A stretch of DNA of 56,201 nt from contig CAJUCE010000035.1 in NCBI GenBank assembly GCA_910584865.1, forward strand, positions 1 to 56,201, in the 5' to 3' direction. Origin of the DNA: an uncultured Acetatifactor sp. GTDB lineage: Bacteria; Bacillota; Clostridia; Lachnospirales; Lachnospiraceae. The notes beneath the pieces were generated by a model. The model was not told where the DNA came from. It saw only the letters and a program-made list of their open reading frames with translations, and did not search any database. Made by a program: the position numbers and the translations under genes. Shown piece by piece: positions 24,677 through 34,129 of the stretch (within the stretch, counting starts at the first letter, position 1; each line of letters starts with the position of its first letter).

Positions 24677-26425
24677 TTAATCTAAGTTGATCTGATTGGG
24701 AGAAGCCCATGTATTATCGTAATTTGCAGACTTCACATTTACGGAAGCATATTCTTCCCGAAGGCTGAATTTGGATACCAGACTTTTAAGTGTAGCAGCC
24801 TGTTCTGAAAGCTCCTGGCTGGCGGCAGCACTTTGTTCAGCAGTAGCGGAATTGGTCTGCACCACACTGGAAATCTGATCCACACCCAGGGTAACCTGTT
24901 CAATTGCACCGGACTGTTCTTCAGCTGCATTCGCAATGGCATCTACCTTCGCTGAAGCAGCGCTGACCTGATCTACCACCCTCATCAAAGATTCTGCTGT
25001 AGAATTCGCAATCTTCGTTCCTCTGGCTACCGCTTCAATGGAGCTTTCAATCAGCTCCGCTGTATTCTTAGATGCCACAGAACTCTTGCTTGCCAGGCTG
25101 CGCACTTCCTCGGCAACCACTGCAAAGCCCTTTCCTGCCTCTCCGGCCCTTGCTGCCTCAACAGCGGCATTCAAAGCCAGGATATTGGTCTGGAAAGCGA
25201 TATCTTCGATTGTCTTGATGATCTTGCCGATTTCGTTGGAAGTACGCGTAATTTCTTCCATAGCAGCCATCATATCACGCATCTGGGTATTACATTCACC
25301 AACCTCATCTCCTGCCGTATTGGCCTGATGTCTGGCCTGCATGGCATTGTCTGCGGTCTCCTTCACCTGGTGAGAAATATTGGTAATAGTGGCAGCCAGC
25401 TCTTCCACGGAAGCAGCCTGCTCCGTTGCGCCCTGTGCAAGGGCTTGTGCTCCGTTAGATACCTGTCCGGCACCGGAGGATACCTGATCGGCACTCTGAT
25501 TGATCTGTCCCAAAGTACTGCTCAAGTCACGATTCAGCTTACGGATAGACAAAAGCAATCCCTGAAATTCGCCTACATAACGGTCTTCAGCCTTGGTACG
25601 CACATCAAAATTCCCATTTGCCATCTCGCTCAGAAGCCTGGATGCATCCACAATCACTGCCTCCAAAATAACGGTCATATTTTTAAAGGCATTGGCCAGC
25701 TGACCCATTTCATCCTTCGACTGATAGGTCACTGAAATATCAAAATTACCGCCTACGATCTTGTCCGCGGATTTCTCCAGTTCACGCAGAGGACTGGTAA
25801 TTGCTTTGGTCAGGTAGGTGGACAGGATCAATGTGATAATCAAAGCGACTCCTGCTATACCCAACTGTAGTACAACCAGCATTTTCTGCATGGATACGGT
25901 CTCATTATAATCGTTCTCCGCACTCTGTGACACCGCGTTGCTGATACTGATCAGATTATTCACCGCCTCCTGTACCAGCTCCTGATATTCATTCAACAGC
26001 ATCTCCTGTGCTTTCGCCATATCAGAGTGTGACATCTCAATAACTTCTTGCTGCAGCTCTACCGCTTGCGTAATATTATTGGAAAACGAATTCAATATTG
26101 CATCGTCTCCGGTATAATTCGAGAACAGCCAGTTTCCGTTCTCCTGCAGCAAATCCAGCTCCTTATCAATGTCATCCAGATAAGTCTGCTTCTTGTCCGC
26201 ATCCGCCTCAATGGTAACAAACGCAAGATCCTTTACGATGATCTGCAGACCTCGGCGCATGTTCATTACCTTGTTGGTGATCTGATAACCTACATGATAA
26301 AATTCCGAATATTTTTCGGAATTCTGGTTCAGCCCCGTAATTGCAATGCACACTGTCCCAATGAATAACAGAATGATCAACATGAATGTCAGCAACAGCT
26401 TCTTCCCAATTCTGAGATTCTTCAT
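24677..26425 (-). CDS. Methyl-accepting chemotaxis protein
   Basis: 582 residues. A first membrane helix (about 9-30), a four-helix sensor region outside the cell (about 32-185) and a second helix (about 186-208) lead into HAMP (about 210-262). The signalling domain carries the conserved tip AFQTNILALNAAVEAARAGE and GKGFAVVAEEVRSLA. The C-terminus ends in QINLD, without the usual CheR/CheB tether. An AAGGAGG site precedes the ATG. Its position between two glycan operons suggests it senses sugars or a binding protein. It has its own promoter and terminator, so it is a single-gene unit. The dead fragment at 164-481 derives from a related receptor. Confidence 0.95.
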   Translation of the reverse strand: MKNLRIGKKLLLTFMLIILLFIGTVCIAITGLNQNSEKYSEFYHVGYQITNKVMNMRRGLQIIVKDLAFVTIEADADKKQTYLDDIDKELDLLQENGNWLFSNYTGDDAILNSFSNNITQAVELQQEVIEMSHSDMAKAQEMLLNEYQELVQEAVNNLISISNAVSQSAENDYNETVSMQKMLVVLQLGIAGVALIITLILSTYLTKAITSPLRELEKSADKIVGGNFDISVTYQSKDEMGQLANAFKNMTVILEAVIVDASRLLSEMANGNFDVRTKAEDRYVGEFQGLLLSIRKLNRDLSSTLGQINQSADQVSSGAGQVSNGAQALAQGATEQAASVEELAATITNISHQVKETADNAMQARHQANTAGDEVGECNTQMRDMMAAMEEITRTSNEIGKIIKTIEDIAFQTNILALNAAVEAARAGEAGKGFAVVAEEVRSLASKSSVASKNTAELIESSIEAVARGTKIANSTAESLMRVVDQVSAASAKVDAIANAAEEQSGAIEQVTLGVDQISSVVQTNSATAEQSAAASQELSEQAATLKSLVSKFSLREEYASVNVKSANYDNTWASPNQINLD

Positions 26426-26486
26426 TTTCTTCCTCCTTTGCGTCTCCCTAAACAGTTGAGGTCAACCTTTAAAATATGATAATTAG

Positions 26487-26515
26487 ATTATAATAGATAT
26501 TTTGCATTCTGTCTA
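26487..26515 (-). promoter_or_regulatory. Promoter of the chemoreceptor gene
   Basis: TAGACA (26515-26510), 17 bases, then a perfect TATAAT (26492-26487) on the minus strand. It looks like a sigma-A promoter rather than a sigma-28 motility promoter. Confidence 0.7.
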
Positions 26516-26524
26516 CTGAATTTC

Positions 26525-28216
26525 TCAATCATTATGTGCAAAATCTTCCAATAATAAGCCATTGACCTTTTCCCGTAATCTCAAAAGGAATTCCTCTCCC
26601 TTCGGATACTGCCGGAAGGACAAATCCATCCCTGCCTCCTGACGAATCAGCTCCATTACTTTTTCCCTGCCGATACGCCCTTCCAGGGCATACAGCGCCC
26701 GATAATCATTGATGGCCTCATCCTGCACCATAATCCGGATAGATTCCTCAGGAAAACCATCCCTGCCCGGATATACCAGAAAAGGATCCCCCGCCGGAAA
26801 CCCGCCGTCAGCATCCACGGACTCATACGGATCAATCTTTTTCCGTGACAGGATGCTGTTGTAAAAATTAAATCCCCAGTGCAGGAAACCGTCTATTTTG
26901 AGCCAATATAACAATACACCGTATATTCTGTTACGCCAGGAAGGCATACTGATAAACCGGTTGGGCACTTCCATGGTCTGGCCGCAGCAATAGTAGCTCC
27001 ACAAAACAGGAGGGCGCTTCTCCAGAAAAGGTTCTATGTAATTCGTTGCACACACCGGAATATCCACCAACCCCTTTTCATAATACTCATACTCGCTCAC
27101 CGCCTCGATGATAGTGCAGCCTTCCAGAAGGCTCCGCACCGCTCCCTGCGCTGTCCTGTACTGCGATGAGGTCAGATTGGGTTCGTCCGAAATATGGAAA
27201 TACGTACGCTTCAACAGCCCTCTCTCATCCAGGAAACCCTTGAGAGCAGGAATCAGTTCCCCAAGAAATCTAAGGTATTCCGGATCATCCGATGATGTCT
27301 CCCATCCAAAAATCTTCCTGCACACCCCGTTTTCCCATGTCACCACCTTGGGAGCCGCCGTGGCGCCCCATTGTGTAAACAGATGACAGATCTCAAACTG
27401 CCGGATTCCCTCCGACTGACAGATTTCCAGAAACCGTTCCAGATTCGCAAAATCAAATTGGTAGTCTCCTTCCCTTCGTTCTATCCGTACCAGCTGAATC
27501 GTAGTCCTTTCCCGTCCTGCCTCCGTATCCAGAGGCGGGGTCAAAACGGGGACATAGATCATATTCCCTCCTCTTTTTACATAAACAGAAATAAAATTAC
27601 GGAATATTCTCCAAAATTCTTCCGAAAACGCCTTTACGCCATAATAATCCACAATCCCGTCACAATGAAACCATTCTGTATGAAGAATCGGCAAAGGGGG
27701 AAGCTCCCGATCAATCACTTTAATCTTTGCCGTACACTCGACCTGTGTGCCATCTTCTTCCCGAAATTGAAATGTTATTCTATATAATCCTGCTCTCTCC
27801 TGTTTTCCCGGGCAAATATCCACCCAAAGACTTTGCCACTGATCTGTCAGAGGAACCTTCTCTCCCTTTAAATCCCGCAGCAGATCCGGAGCCATTCTGG
27901 CGTCAGTGAAGAGATAATCTTCGTCTACAGCCTCCGGATTACAGCTGCAGCGGCACATAACGGGCAATACTTGACGGATACGGACCTCCGGAACATATTC
28001 CGCTCCCTTTTTATCTTCCTCCCGTTCTATCACAGTCTCTGTTATTTCACTGATTCTTACCTGCGCCTCTTTCCCGGCGCTCTCATTCCGAAATGCGATC
28101 TGAAATGATATGTTTTCCCCCCGAAACGCGCTCAAAAGCATTTCTTCTTTGAAAGATGAGGGGTCTTTCCCCAATCCTACCTTTTCCAATGAACTGACCA
28201 GTCTGACCTCCAACAT
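26525..28216 (-). CDS. GH123-like glycoside hydrolase (DUF4091-type)
   Basis: 563 residues from the ATG at 28216 (CAGGAGG upstream). The N-terminal third is a beta-sandwich ending in KIKVIDRELPPLP, then a TIM barrel starts at LHTEWFHCDGIVDYYG. The Asp-Glu pair in TYFHISDEPN matches the catalytic DE of GH123, which uses substrate-assisted hydrolysis to release beta-linked GalNAc from glycolipids and glycoproteins. The C-terminal part (LLYWLKIDGFLHWGFNFYN, GRDG, EAINDYRALYALE) is the DUF4091 region. No signal peptide. It is last in the long transporter operon, after GH130. GH123-like function fits the locus; other DUF4091 activities are possible. Confidence 0.7.
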   Translation of the reverse strand: MLEVRLVSSLEKVGLGKDPSSFKEEMLLSAFRGENISFQIAFRNESAGKEAQVRISEITETVIEREEDKKGAEYVPEVRIRQVLPVMCRCSCNPEAVDEDYLFTDARMAPDLLRDLKGEKVPLTDQWQSLWVDICPGKQERAGLYRITFQFREEDGTQVECTAKIKVIDRELPPLPILHTEWFHCDGIVDYYGVKAFSEEFWRIFRNFISVYVKRGGNMIYVPVLTPPLDTEAGRERTTIQLVRIERREGDYQFDFANLERFLEICQSEGIRQFEICHLFTQWGATAAPKVVTWENGVCRKIFGWETSSDDPEYLRFLGELIPALKGFLDERGLLKRTYFHISDEPNLTSSQYRTAQGAVRSLLEGCTIIEAVSEYEYYEKGLVDIPVCATNYIEPFLEKRPPVLWSYYCCGQTMEVPNRFISMPSWRNRIYGVLLYWLKIDGFLHWGFNFYNSILSRKKIDPYESVDADGGFPAGDPFLVYPGRDGFPEESIRIMVQDEAINDYRALYALEGRIGREKVMELIRQEAGMDLSFRQYPKGEEFLLRLREKVNGLLLEDFAHND

Positions 28217-28249
28217 AGTAACCTCCTGTTTTTTCCAGTTCCACACCCG

Positions 28250-28325
28250 GGTATATAAAAAACAAAGTTCGGGGCTGCCCCATGAAACAAAATAATCTTA
28301 AATGCCTCCTGTGACAGCCCCTTAC
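28250..28325 (-). other. Intergenic region with weak terminator-like hairpin
   Basis: Between the GH130 gene and the GH123-like gene the minus strand has GGGGCTG (28322-28316 region) and later GGGGCAGCCCC followed, seven bases on, by TTTTTT. The stem options are GGGGCTG with the distant CAGCCCC, or the short GGGG/CCCC hairpin. It may reduce transcription into the last gene. No promoter is apparent. Confidence 0.3.
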
Positions 28326-28366
28326 TCTTCCTATCTTTTACGTAATCCTATATACTATATATCCAA

Positions 28367-29365
28367 TCAGCGAATAGGCATGGGATACTTCTTCATCCAA
28401 TCCATCAGATTATCGACAGTGGTGAAAGCAAGTCCTGTTACGGTATCCGCGCATCCATAATATACGGCGATCCTGCCTGTGTCCGCATCTGTCAAAGCGG
28501 CGCAGGGAAATACTACATTAGGTACATCTCCGTTCTGCTCATAGAGCTCTTCGGGAGCCAGGAGATAATATCTGGATCTCATCTTTACCTTCCAGGGTTC
28601 TTCCAGATCAAGCAGCGCACATCCCATGCGATACACATAGCCGCTGCAGGTCCGCAATACGCCATGATAAATCAAAAGCCATCCCTCGTCTGTCTCAATC
28701 GGACAAGGCCCGGGGCCGATCTTCATAGACTGCCATGCAGACAAATCTCCGGGAACAGTACCCATGACAAATCTGTGGTGTCCCCAGAACTCCATATCCG
28801 GACTCTGGCTTAAGAAAATATCTCCGAAAGGCGTATGTCCCGTATCGCTGGGTCTGGACAGCATCATATAGCGCCCGTTGATCTTCCTGGGAAACAGCAC
28901 ACCGTTCCTATTATAAGGAAGGAAAGCATTCTCCATCTGATGGAAGGTTTTGAAATCATAAGTGTAAGCCACACCGATGGTAGGCCCATGATATCCGTTG
29001 CACCAGGTGACAAAATACTTGTCCTCAATCTTGACCACTCGGGGATCGTAACGATACTCCCTCTTTGTCACCTCCGGATCCTCTCCCTCAAAAGTAACAG
29101 GCTCATGATTAATCTCCCAATGGATGGCATCCTTGCTGAAACCCGCGAAAATATCCATACTCACCGACAGACTGTCACATCTGAATACCCCTGCATACCC
29201 GTCCTCAAAAGGCACTACCGCACTGTTGAAGATACTGTTTGCAATGGGGATATCATGACGTCCGATCACCGGGTTATTGGAATAACGCCACACCGGTTTG
29301 TCACAACCCTCCGGTCTCTCCTGCCAGGGAATCCCGGGCAATGCATTTCCGATTATCTTACTCAT
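28367..29365 (-). CDS. GH130 beta-mannoside phosphorylase
   Basis: 332 residues, the usual length. GH130 enzymes are five-bladed propellers that cleave beta-1,4- or 1,2-mannosides, mostly with phosphate. Visible features are RYSNNPVIGRHDIP at the N-terminus, the NSAVVPFEDGYAGVFR strand, the catalytic Asp in YRYDPRVVKIEDKYF, and GPGPCPIETDEGWLLIYHG. The length and motifs resemble the group acting on Man-beta-1,4-GlcNAc, the core disaccharide of N-glycans, giving mannose-1-P and GlcNAc. The locus, with nagA and nagB, fits that choice, but Man-Glc or mannan phosphorylases look alike. It is cytoplasmic and has GGAGG before the ATG. Confidence 0.85.
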   Translation of the reverse strand: MSKIIGNALPGIPWQERPEGCDKPVWRYSNNPVIGRHDIPIANSIFNSAVVPFEDGYAGVFRCDSLSVSMDIFAGFSKDAIHWEINHEPVTFEGEDPEVTKREYRYDPRVVKIEDKYFVTWCNGYHGPTIGVAYTYDFKTFHQMENAFLPYNRNGVLFPRKINGRYMMLSRPSDTGHTPFGDIFLSQSPDMEFWGHHRFVMGTVPGDLSAWQSMKIGPGPCPIETDEGWLLIYHGVLRTCSGYVYRMGCALLDLEEPWKVKMRSRYYLLAPEELYEQNGDVPNVVFPCAALTDADTGRIAVYYGCADTVTGLAFTTVDNLMDWMKKYPMPIR

Positions 29366-29401
29366 ACTATAAACCTCCTGTTAAAATTCCTTTTCCGGTT
29401 G

Positions 29402-29433
29402 GAAAAAAGCGGCGCCGGGGTGCCGACACCGCT
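29402..29433 (-). terminator. Intra-operon terminator between permease and GH130 genes
   Basis: On the minus strand AGCGGTGTC (29433-29425) pairs with GGCGCCGCT (29416-29408), with G-U pairs, followed at once by TTTTTT. Only about 35 bases remain before the GH130 start and no promoter fits there, so the terminator must be partly read through. It would lower expression of GH130 and the GH123-like gene relative to the transporter. Confidence 0.75.
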
Positions 29434-29515
29434 CCTTCTCTTTTGTATTTTGTTTGTTTCCTTATCAGCAGTTCCCAACATACTGACTGTTTTTGTATAA
29501 AGCCATGATCTGGAA

Positions 29516-30586
29516 TCAATCTCCGCCAAGTCCGCTTCGTGCGGCGCCCTGTACGAAACGCTTCTGCACAAAGCAATACATAATTAACAGAGGAACCACT
29601 ACCAGCAATGCACATGCCGATATGGTAGCCGTCTGAACAAAAGGATTGGTGGCATCTATGGTCTTCAGCCACACATCATTTGTCTGTGCTGCACTTGTAA
29701 TACCGGGACGCATATTTCCCTGCAATGTGGTATACTGATACGCCAGATGATGTATGTTGGGATTGAGCAGGCTGGTGTAATAAACATCAGTATAGTTCCA
29801 CAGGAAGCTCAACACCGATACTGTCAAGATAGAACCTGACATACTGGGAACCACAATGCTGAAGAAGGTTCTCAGGAAACCGGCGCCGTCCACATGGGCC
29901 GCTTCTTCCACGGAAATCGGCAGACCTCTCACGCCCTGACGCATAAAGTAAATATACAGACCGCTCTTCACACCCATGCCCGTACCGGCCAGAATAAACT
30001 GGGATATGGGCTTGTTGATCATGTTGATTCCGACGCCGTTCCCTTTGATCAACCCTATCAGGCCAAAGATATCAAAGTTACGGAATGCAGCGTACTGGGC
30101 CAGCATTAATGCGTCGCTGGGCACCACGATGGTCAAGACCACGAAGAAGAACAGGATATTGCTCCCCTTAAATTTCAGTCTGGCGAAGGAATACGCCGCC
30201 AAACCGGTAGAAAGCACCTGCAGGAAGGTCAATACTGCCGTCGTCAGCAATGTATATCCCAAACTGGGCAGATAATCCATGATCTTCTCAGACAGAGCCA
30301 TCTCCATGAAAATCGTGGAAACCTGCTGGGGTATCCAGGAACTGGATTTATCCCCCAGCATAGCCGGGCTTGTAAACGCATCCTTCACCAGATTCCAGAT
30401 AGGTGTGATGACTACAAAACCCAGACAAATCAGTATTATGTAGCGGAATGCCGAAGCTATAATGTTCTTTACCTTCTTTTGAATAGCATATTTGGTCAGA
30501 CGGCCTTTCTTTAAGTCCACCCAAAAGCTGATACCCGCCATTTCTTCGGCTTTCTGCATTCTCTCTTTTCTTTTCAATTTAGTCAT
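29516..30586 (-). CDS. Carbohydrate ABC transporter permease (MalG/UgpE type), second set
   Basis: 356 residues from the ATG at 30586, which has GGGGGTG upstream. The extra N-terminal stretch of about 45 residues is charged. Six membrane segments follow, and the cytoplasmic EAA loop is EEAAHVDGAGFLRTFFSIVVP. This is the inner-membrane partner of the permease just upstream (ATG overlapping its stop), together forming a type I sugar import channel. An insertion around GVGINMINKPISQFILAG between helices is longer than in typical MalG. No ATPase gene is nearby; a shared MsmX-like ATPase encoded elsewhere is likely. Confidence 0.85.
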   Translation of the reverse strand: MTKLKRKERMQKAEEMAGISFWVDLKKGRLTKYAIQKKVKNIIASAFRYIILICLGFVVITPIWNLVKDAFTSPAMLGDKSSSWIPQQVSTIFMEMALSEKIMDYLPSLGYTLLTTAVLTFLQVLSTGLAAYSFARLKFKGSNILFFFVVLTIVVPSDALMLAQYAAFRNFDIFGLIGLIKGNGVGINMINKPISQFILAGTGMGVKSGLYIYFMRQGVRGLPISVEEAAHVDGAGFLRTFFSIVVPSMSGSILTVSVLSFLWNYTDVYYTSLLNPNIHHLAYQYTTLQGNMRPGITSAAQTNDVWLKTIDATNPFVQTATISACALLVVVPLLIMYCFVQKRFVQGAARSGLGGD

Positions 30587-31529
30587 AGTAGAACACCCCC
30601 TTAGACACGATGCCGCAAACCACTCCGATGGTAACCAGCGTTGCCGCAAAGTAGATAAAGCTCATCGCCGCGCCATAGCCATAGTACTGGGCCTGCCCGT
30701 TGAAGGTAATACTTTGAATATAACTGGAGAATGACTGGGTCACCGTCTCACTGACCTTAATCTGTGCACTGGCAAATGATTCGGAAATACTGTACACCAA
30801 GCATACCAGGATTGTAGGGGAGACCATCGGCAGCGTAATCTTACAGAAAGTCTCAAACTGGGTACATCCCTCCATCTTCGCCACCTCATACAGAGTGGGT
30901 GAGATCGCCTGCAGACCGGACAGGAACAAAAGCACCTGTACACCGCAGGTAGTTACTACCTGGAAAATATTTTCCACATAAGTGACCAGCAAACTCGTCA
31001 GTTCCTCCGGAATACCGGAATTGGTAACCAGATTCTCCAGCCATTTCATATCCATGACAGATTCCGCCGCCACGGTTGCCAGAGAAGACTCTCTCAGTTT
31101 AAAAGTAGCCACGCCTGTTGCCAGAATAATCGGTATAACGAAAATCGCCCTGAAAAATCCTCTTCCCTTGTATTCACCGTTCAGCAACATAGCAATGAAC
31201 AGAGCCAGGAATATCTGGAAAGGCACCTCTTTTATCATATTTGTAAATGCCTGAGCCAGATAACGGTTATAATCGGGATTCACACCGGTAACCCATTTGA
31301 AATTCTCAAGCCCGATAAAGGTACCTGTAAATTTACCGTTCACCATCTCCATGCTGCACAGTGAGAACCACAGTGTATTAATCAACGGCCTGATAAAGAA
31401 GAAGATAAGACCGGTGAGCCAGGGAAGCAGGAAAATGATGCCCCAAAGCGCTGTCTTTTTAGAGAAGTCCATTCTCTTATACCATGAAAGAGCCGACTTT
31501 TTTGTTTCTGTTTTTGTTTCTTTCTTCAT
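30579..31529 (-). CDS. Carbohydrate ABC transporter permease (MalF/UgpA type), second set
   Basis: 316 residues with about six membrane segments, beginning ALWGIIFLLPWLTGLIFFFI. The EAA-like loop that contacts the ATPase reads YEVAKMEGCTQFETFCKITL near residue 225. The ATG has AAAGGAGGAG upstream and lies 13 bases after the DUF5696 gene. Its stop overlaps the start of the next permease. This pair is the second of two permease pairs in the same operon. Confidence 0.88.
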   Translation of the reverse strand: MKKETKTETKKSALSWYKRMDFSKKTALWGIIFLLPWLTGLIFFFIRPLINTLWFSLCSMEMVNGKFTGTFIGLENFKWVTGVNPDYNRYLAQAFTNMIKEVPFQIFLALFIAMLLNGEYKGRGFFRAIFVIPIILATGVATFKLRESSLATVAAESVMDMKWLENLVTNSGIPEELTSLLVTYVENIFQVVTTCGVQVLLFLSGLQAISPTLYEVAKMEGCTQFETFCKITLPMVSPTILVCLVYSISESFASAQIKVSETVTQSFSSYIQSITFNGQAQYYGYGAAMSFIYFAATLVTIGVVCGIVSKGVFYYD

Positions 31530-31542
31530 CTTAGCTCCTCCT

Positions 31543-34113
31543 TTACTGAATCACATAGCTGAAAGCCGGCACTTTTACTCCGTCGATCTGTTCTTCAAGA
31601 TCGCTGTAGTTAAAGTAAACTTTTGCTCCGTTGGAGTAAGTCACCACACGCAGTTTGTCATTGCGCTCATACAGCTCGTGCTCCGTGATGGTAGCGCCTT
31701 TTACACGATTGTAGAAATTACTGTATTCTTCGTAGTATGCGCCAATCTTATCCTTCCAGTAACTATAATCCACCGCGAAATAGTTCTCCTGCTCCGTACC
31801 GGACAGAATAGAGCTGTTCTCGTAGATAAAAGTGAACTTCGGCGCACCGTTACTCTCCAGAACATGCATAAAATTCACATACACATCTGTACTCTCCTGA
31901 TTCAGAGATTCGGAAGAGTATACCTTATAACCATCCAGAACCATTCCGGTAAACGGTATAGATGCATCCAACACTCTCATCCCGCTGTCCGTCATGGGAA
32001 TATCTGTCAGGTAGGTACTGTAGGCATACGCATCACTGATCGGGTTCGACAGCATCAGAGTTACGCCCTCCGTAAAGTTTGCCGCCGCTTCCTTCATCAA
32101 TGCTTCTCCAGTGGAAGGCGTTGCATGTGTATCCCTGTAATTGGTTCCGATAAAGGTAAACAAATCGCTGCTGGCCATCGTATCCAGTCCAATCTTGCTG
32201 GAATAGGACTTTTTCACCTTGGTCAAATACTTACTCATGTAATTGGGGTTAACCACATATAAGGGATAATCTGCCTCTGTGTCCACCGAATTGTCAATGG
32301 AATCAAAGGAATAAATCTGCGCCCTCTCATTAATGATATTCCATGCCGCCATTTCATTTTTAACATTTGTCTTGGTATATACCGTTTGCAGCTGTAAGTT
32401 GGGGAAAACCTGTGCTCCCACGGAATCTGCATAGGACTTCAGATTCTTCAGGCCGGACTTTCCGCCCAATCCCGATACAATCTTTACACCCGATGCCAGT
32501 GACCGCTGGTTCATACCGCCGTTTACCATGCCGCTGTAGATCATTTTTACATTGCCCACACCGTCATTTGTCAGATCCTCCAGAATCGACTGCGCCTGCT
32601 TGAAAGTCGTCAGCACTTGTGTTCCTTCATAAGGAATACCAAGCGCATATTTGGTCTTGTCCGTACTGCCCATTACTTCCACATAGAAAGGCGCATTGTC
32701 TTCCGCTGTCTCTGCGGTCAGCATTCCCTTTTCCGTCAGATACTGTGCATAACAGTTCGCCATATCTACATAGTCTGCATCCGCTCCCAACCAGAAATAA
32801 CGAATCGTAATGTTCTCGTCATAGACATCGTCGGAAGCCTTGTACATAACGAATTCTCCGTTGGCATTCTTCGCGCCTGAGGAAATCGACTGCTGAGCCT
32901 GGATATCAAAAGTCAGCTTCATTTTGGAGAAAGGCTCCGAGTTGTCTGTTCCGCTGACATAAGCGTCCAGTTTAGAAACTTCTGCACCTTCTTCTATTAC
33001 TCCGAAAATAGTACTGTCCTCATTCTTCATGCCCAATACCGGCAGCATCATCCTGTTGTCCACACTATTGTAGTTGGTAGCACCTACCAGTTTATCTCCG
33101 CCGTAATAAGAAGCAGCATAGTGATATTCTTTCGTCTTGGTGCTGTCCAGATAAATCAGAGCGCCGCTTCCATCAGGTACAAACATGTATCCCGCTTCCT
33201 GATGATTAGCCGGATTGGAGGTCAGGAAATAAGGAAGGATTTCCAACTGGTTAATGGGATTTTCTGCGTCTGCCTCGATCTGCGTTACATCCAACTTTAC
33301 TACCAGTTCTCCGTCGTCCAGAGTATACTCCACAGGAATCCGGATTACCATGTTGCTGGGATAATCATCCGGTTCCGCCCCAAATTCCTCCAGATCCGCA
33401 TAGAGATCTTCCTCTGTGTAACTTCCTACTTCATAAAAGATATTGTAGATCTCCGCCAGAGCCAGGTTACCCAGTCGGTTCTGGGCTCCGCCCTCACCGC
33501 CGCCGAAACGCCGCATCCATTCACCGGAAGACAGCTGGCTGTAACGAGTTTCCAAGACTGTCCTCTGCACATCATCCAAATGCTGAAGAACCAATTCCTG
33601 CATACGCTCACCAGATATTTTTTGGGGGAAATTCTTATAAGTAATATCGTCATTTCCCAAGGTATAGAGTACACGAACACCATTGTCCAGCTTCTGATAG
33701 GACAACTGCTCTCTGCTGGAACACATGGTATAGGAATCAATGGTGCTGACCGTATAGTAGAGCTTATTTGCCGTAGCACTGCCTGAGAAGTATCTTACGA
33801 TCAAATCAGCCTGCTCCACAGCCGTCAGACTCTCTATATTCTCATCATGACTCATATTGGTGTCCTGATAGACACCTGTCGCACTGTCCATCCAGCGGAT
33901 TGTACCTGTGGCGGGATTCAGCAGCAGCTGCATCTGCCCGCTTTCCGCGACTTTTACAAAATCGGTACCGCTGAACGAATCAAATGTCTGCGTCTCCCAA
34001 TAACTGCTCTCCTCTGTATTTCCATCAGATTCTTCGGAAGAAGCGCAGCCTCCCAGAAAGGAAAGGCAAAGGACAGCCGACAAGGCATATGTAAAAATTG
34101 TACGCTTTTTCAT
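31543..34113 (-). CDS. DUF5696-type lipoprotein of the glycan importer operon
   Basis: 856 residues from the ATG at 34113 (GGAAGGAGGCGGAG upstream). A lipoprotein signal ends in LSFLGGC, so Cys23 would be lipidated and the protein anchored outside the membrane. After an acidic linker comes a beta-rich N-terminal half (about 50-450) and then a region that looks like a TIM barrel (about 450-800: GMVNGGMNQRSLASG, QVFPNLQLQTVYTKT, TDIPMTDSGMRVLDASIPF). I recognise it as the DUF5696 type found beside sugar ABC permeases in Lachnospiraceae and Paenibacillus. The barrel suggests a glycan-processing or glycan-binding enzyme, but I know of no measured activity. It sits between the YIP1-type protein and permease pair two. 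Confidence 0.75.
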   Translation of the reverse strand: MKKRTIFTYALSAVLCLSFLGGCASSEESDGNTEESSYWETQTFDSFSGTDFVKVAESGQMQLLLNPATGTIRWMDSATGVYQDTNMSHDENIESLTAVEQADLIVRYFSGSATANKLYYTVSTIDSYTMCSSREQLSYQKLDNGVRVLYTLGNDDITYKNFPQKISGERMQELVLQHLDDVQRTVLETRYSQLSSGEWMRRFGGGEGGAQNRLGNLALAEIYNIFYEVGSYTEEDLYADLEEFGAEPDDYPSNMVIRIPVEYTLDDGELVVKLDVTQIEADAENPINQLEILPYFLTSNPANHQEAGYMFVPDGSGALIYLDSTKTKEYHYAASYYGGDKLVGATNYNSVDNRMMLPVLGMKNEDSTIFGVIEEGAEVSKLDAYVSGTDNSEPFSKMKLTFDIQAQQSISSGAKNANGEFVMYKASDDVYDENITIRYFWLGADADYVDMANCYAQYLTEKGMLTAETAEDNAPFYVEVMGSTDKTKYALGIPYEGTQVLTTFKQAQSILEDLTNDGVGNVKMIYSGMVNGGMNQRSLASGVKIVSGLGGKSGLKNLKSYADSVGAQVFPNLQLQTVYTKTNVKNEMAAWNIINERAQIYSFDSIDNSVDTEADYPLYVVNPNYMSKYLTKVKKSYSSKIGLDTMASSDLFTFIGTNYRDTHATPSTGEALMKEAAANFTEGVTLMLSNPISDAYAYSTYLTDIPMTDSGMRVLDASIPFTGMVLDGYKVYSSESLNQESTDVYVNFMHVLESNGAPKFTFIYENSSILSGTEQENYFAVDYSYWKDKIGAYYEEYSNFYNRVKGATITEHELYERNDKLRVVTYSNGAKVYFNYSDLEEQIDGVKVPAFSYVIQ

Positions 34114-34129
34114 TCTCTCCGCCTCCTTC

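Noticed and set aside
28250..28325. Strong terminator after GH130
   Set aside because: The best hairpin is separated from the T-run by seven bases and the alternative has a very large loop. Kept only as a weak element.
31297..32262. 321-codon open frame on the plus strand
   Set aside because: It crosses the end of the DUF5696 gene and the permease gene on the other strand; a shadow.
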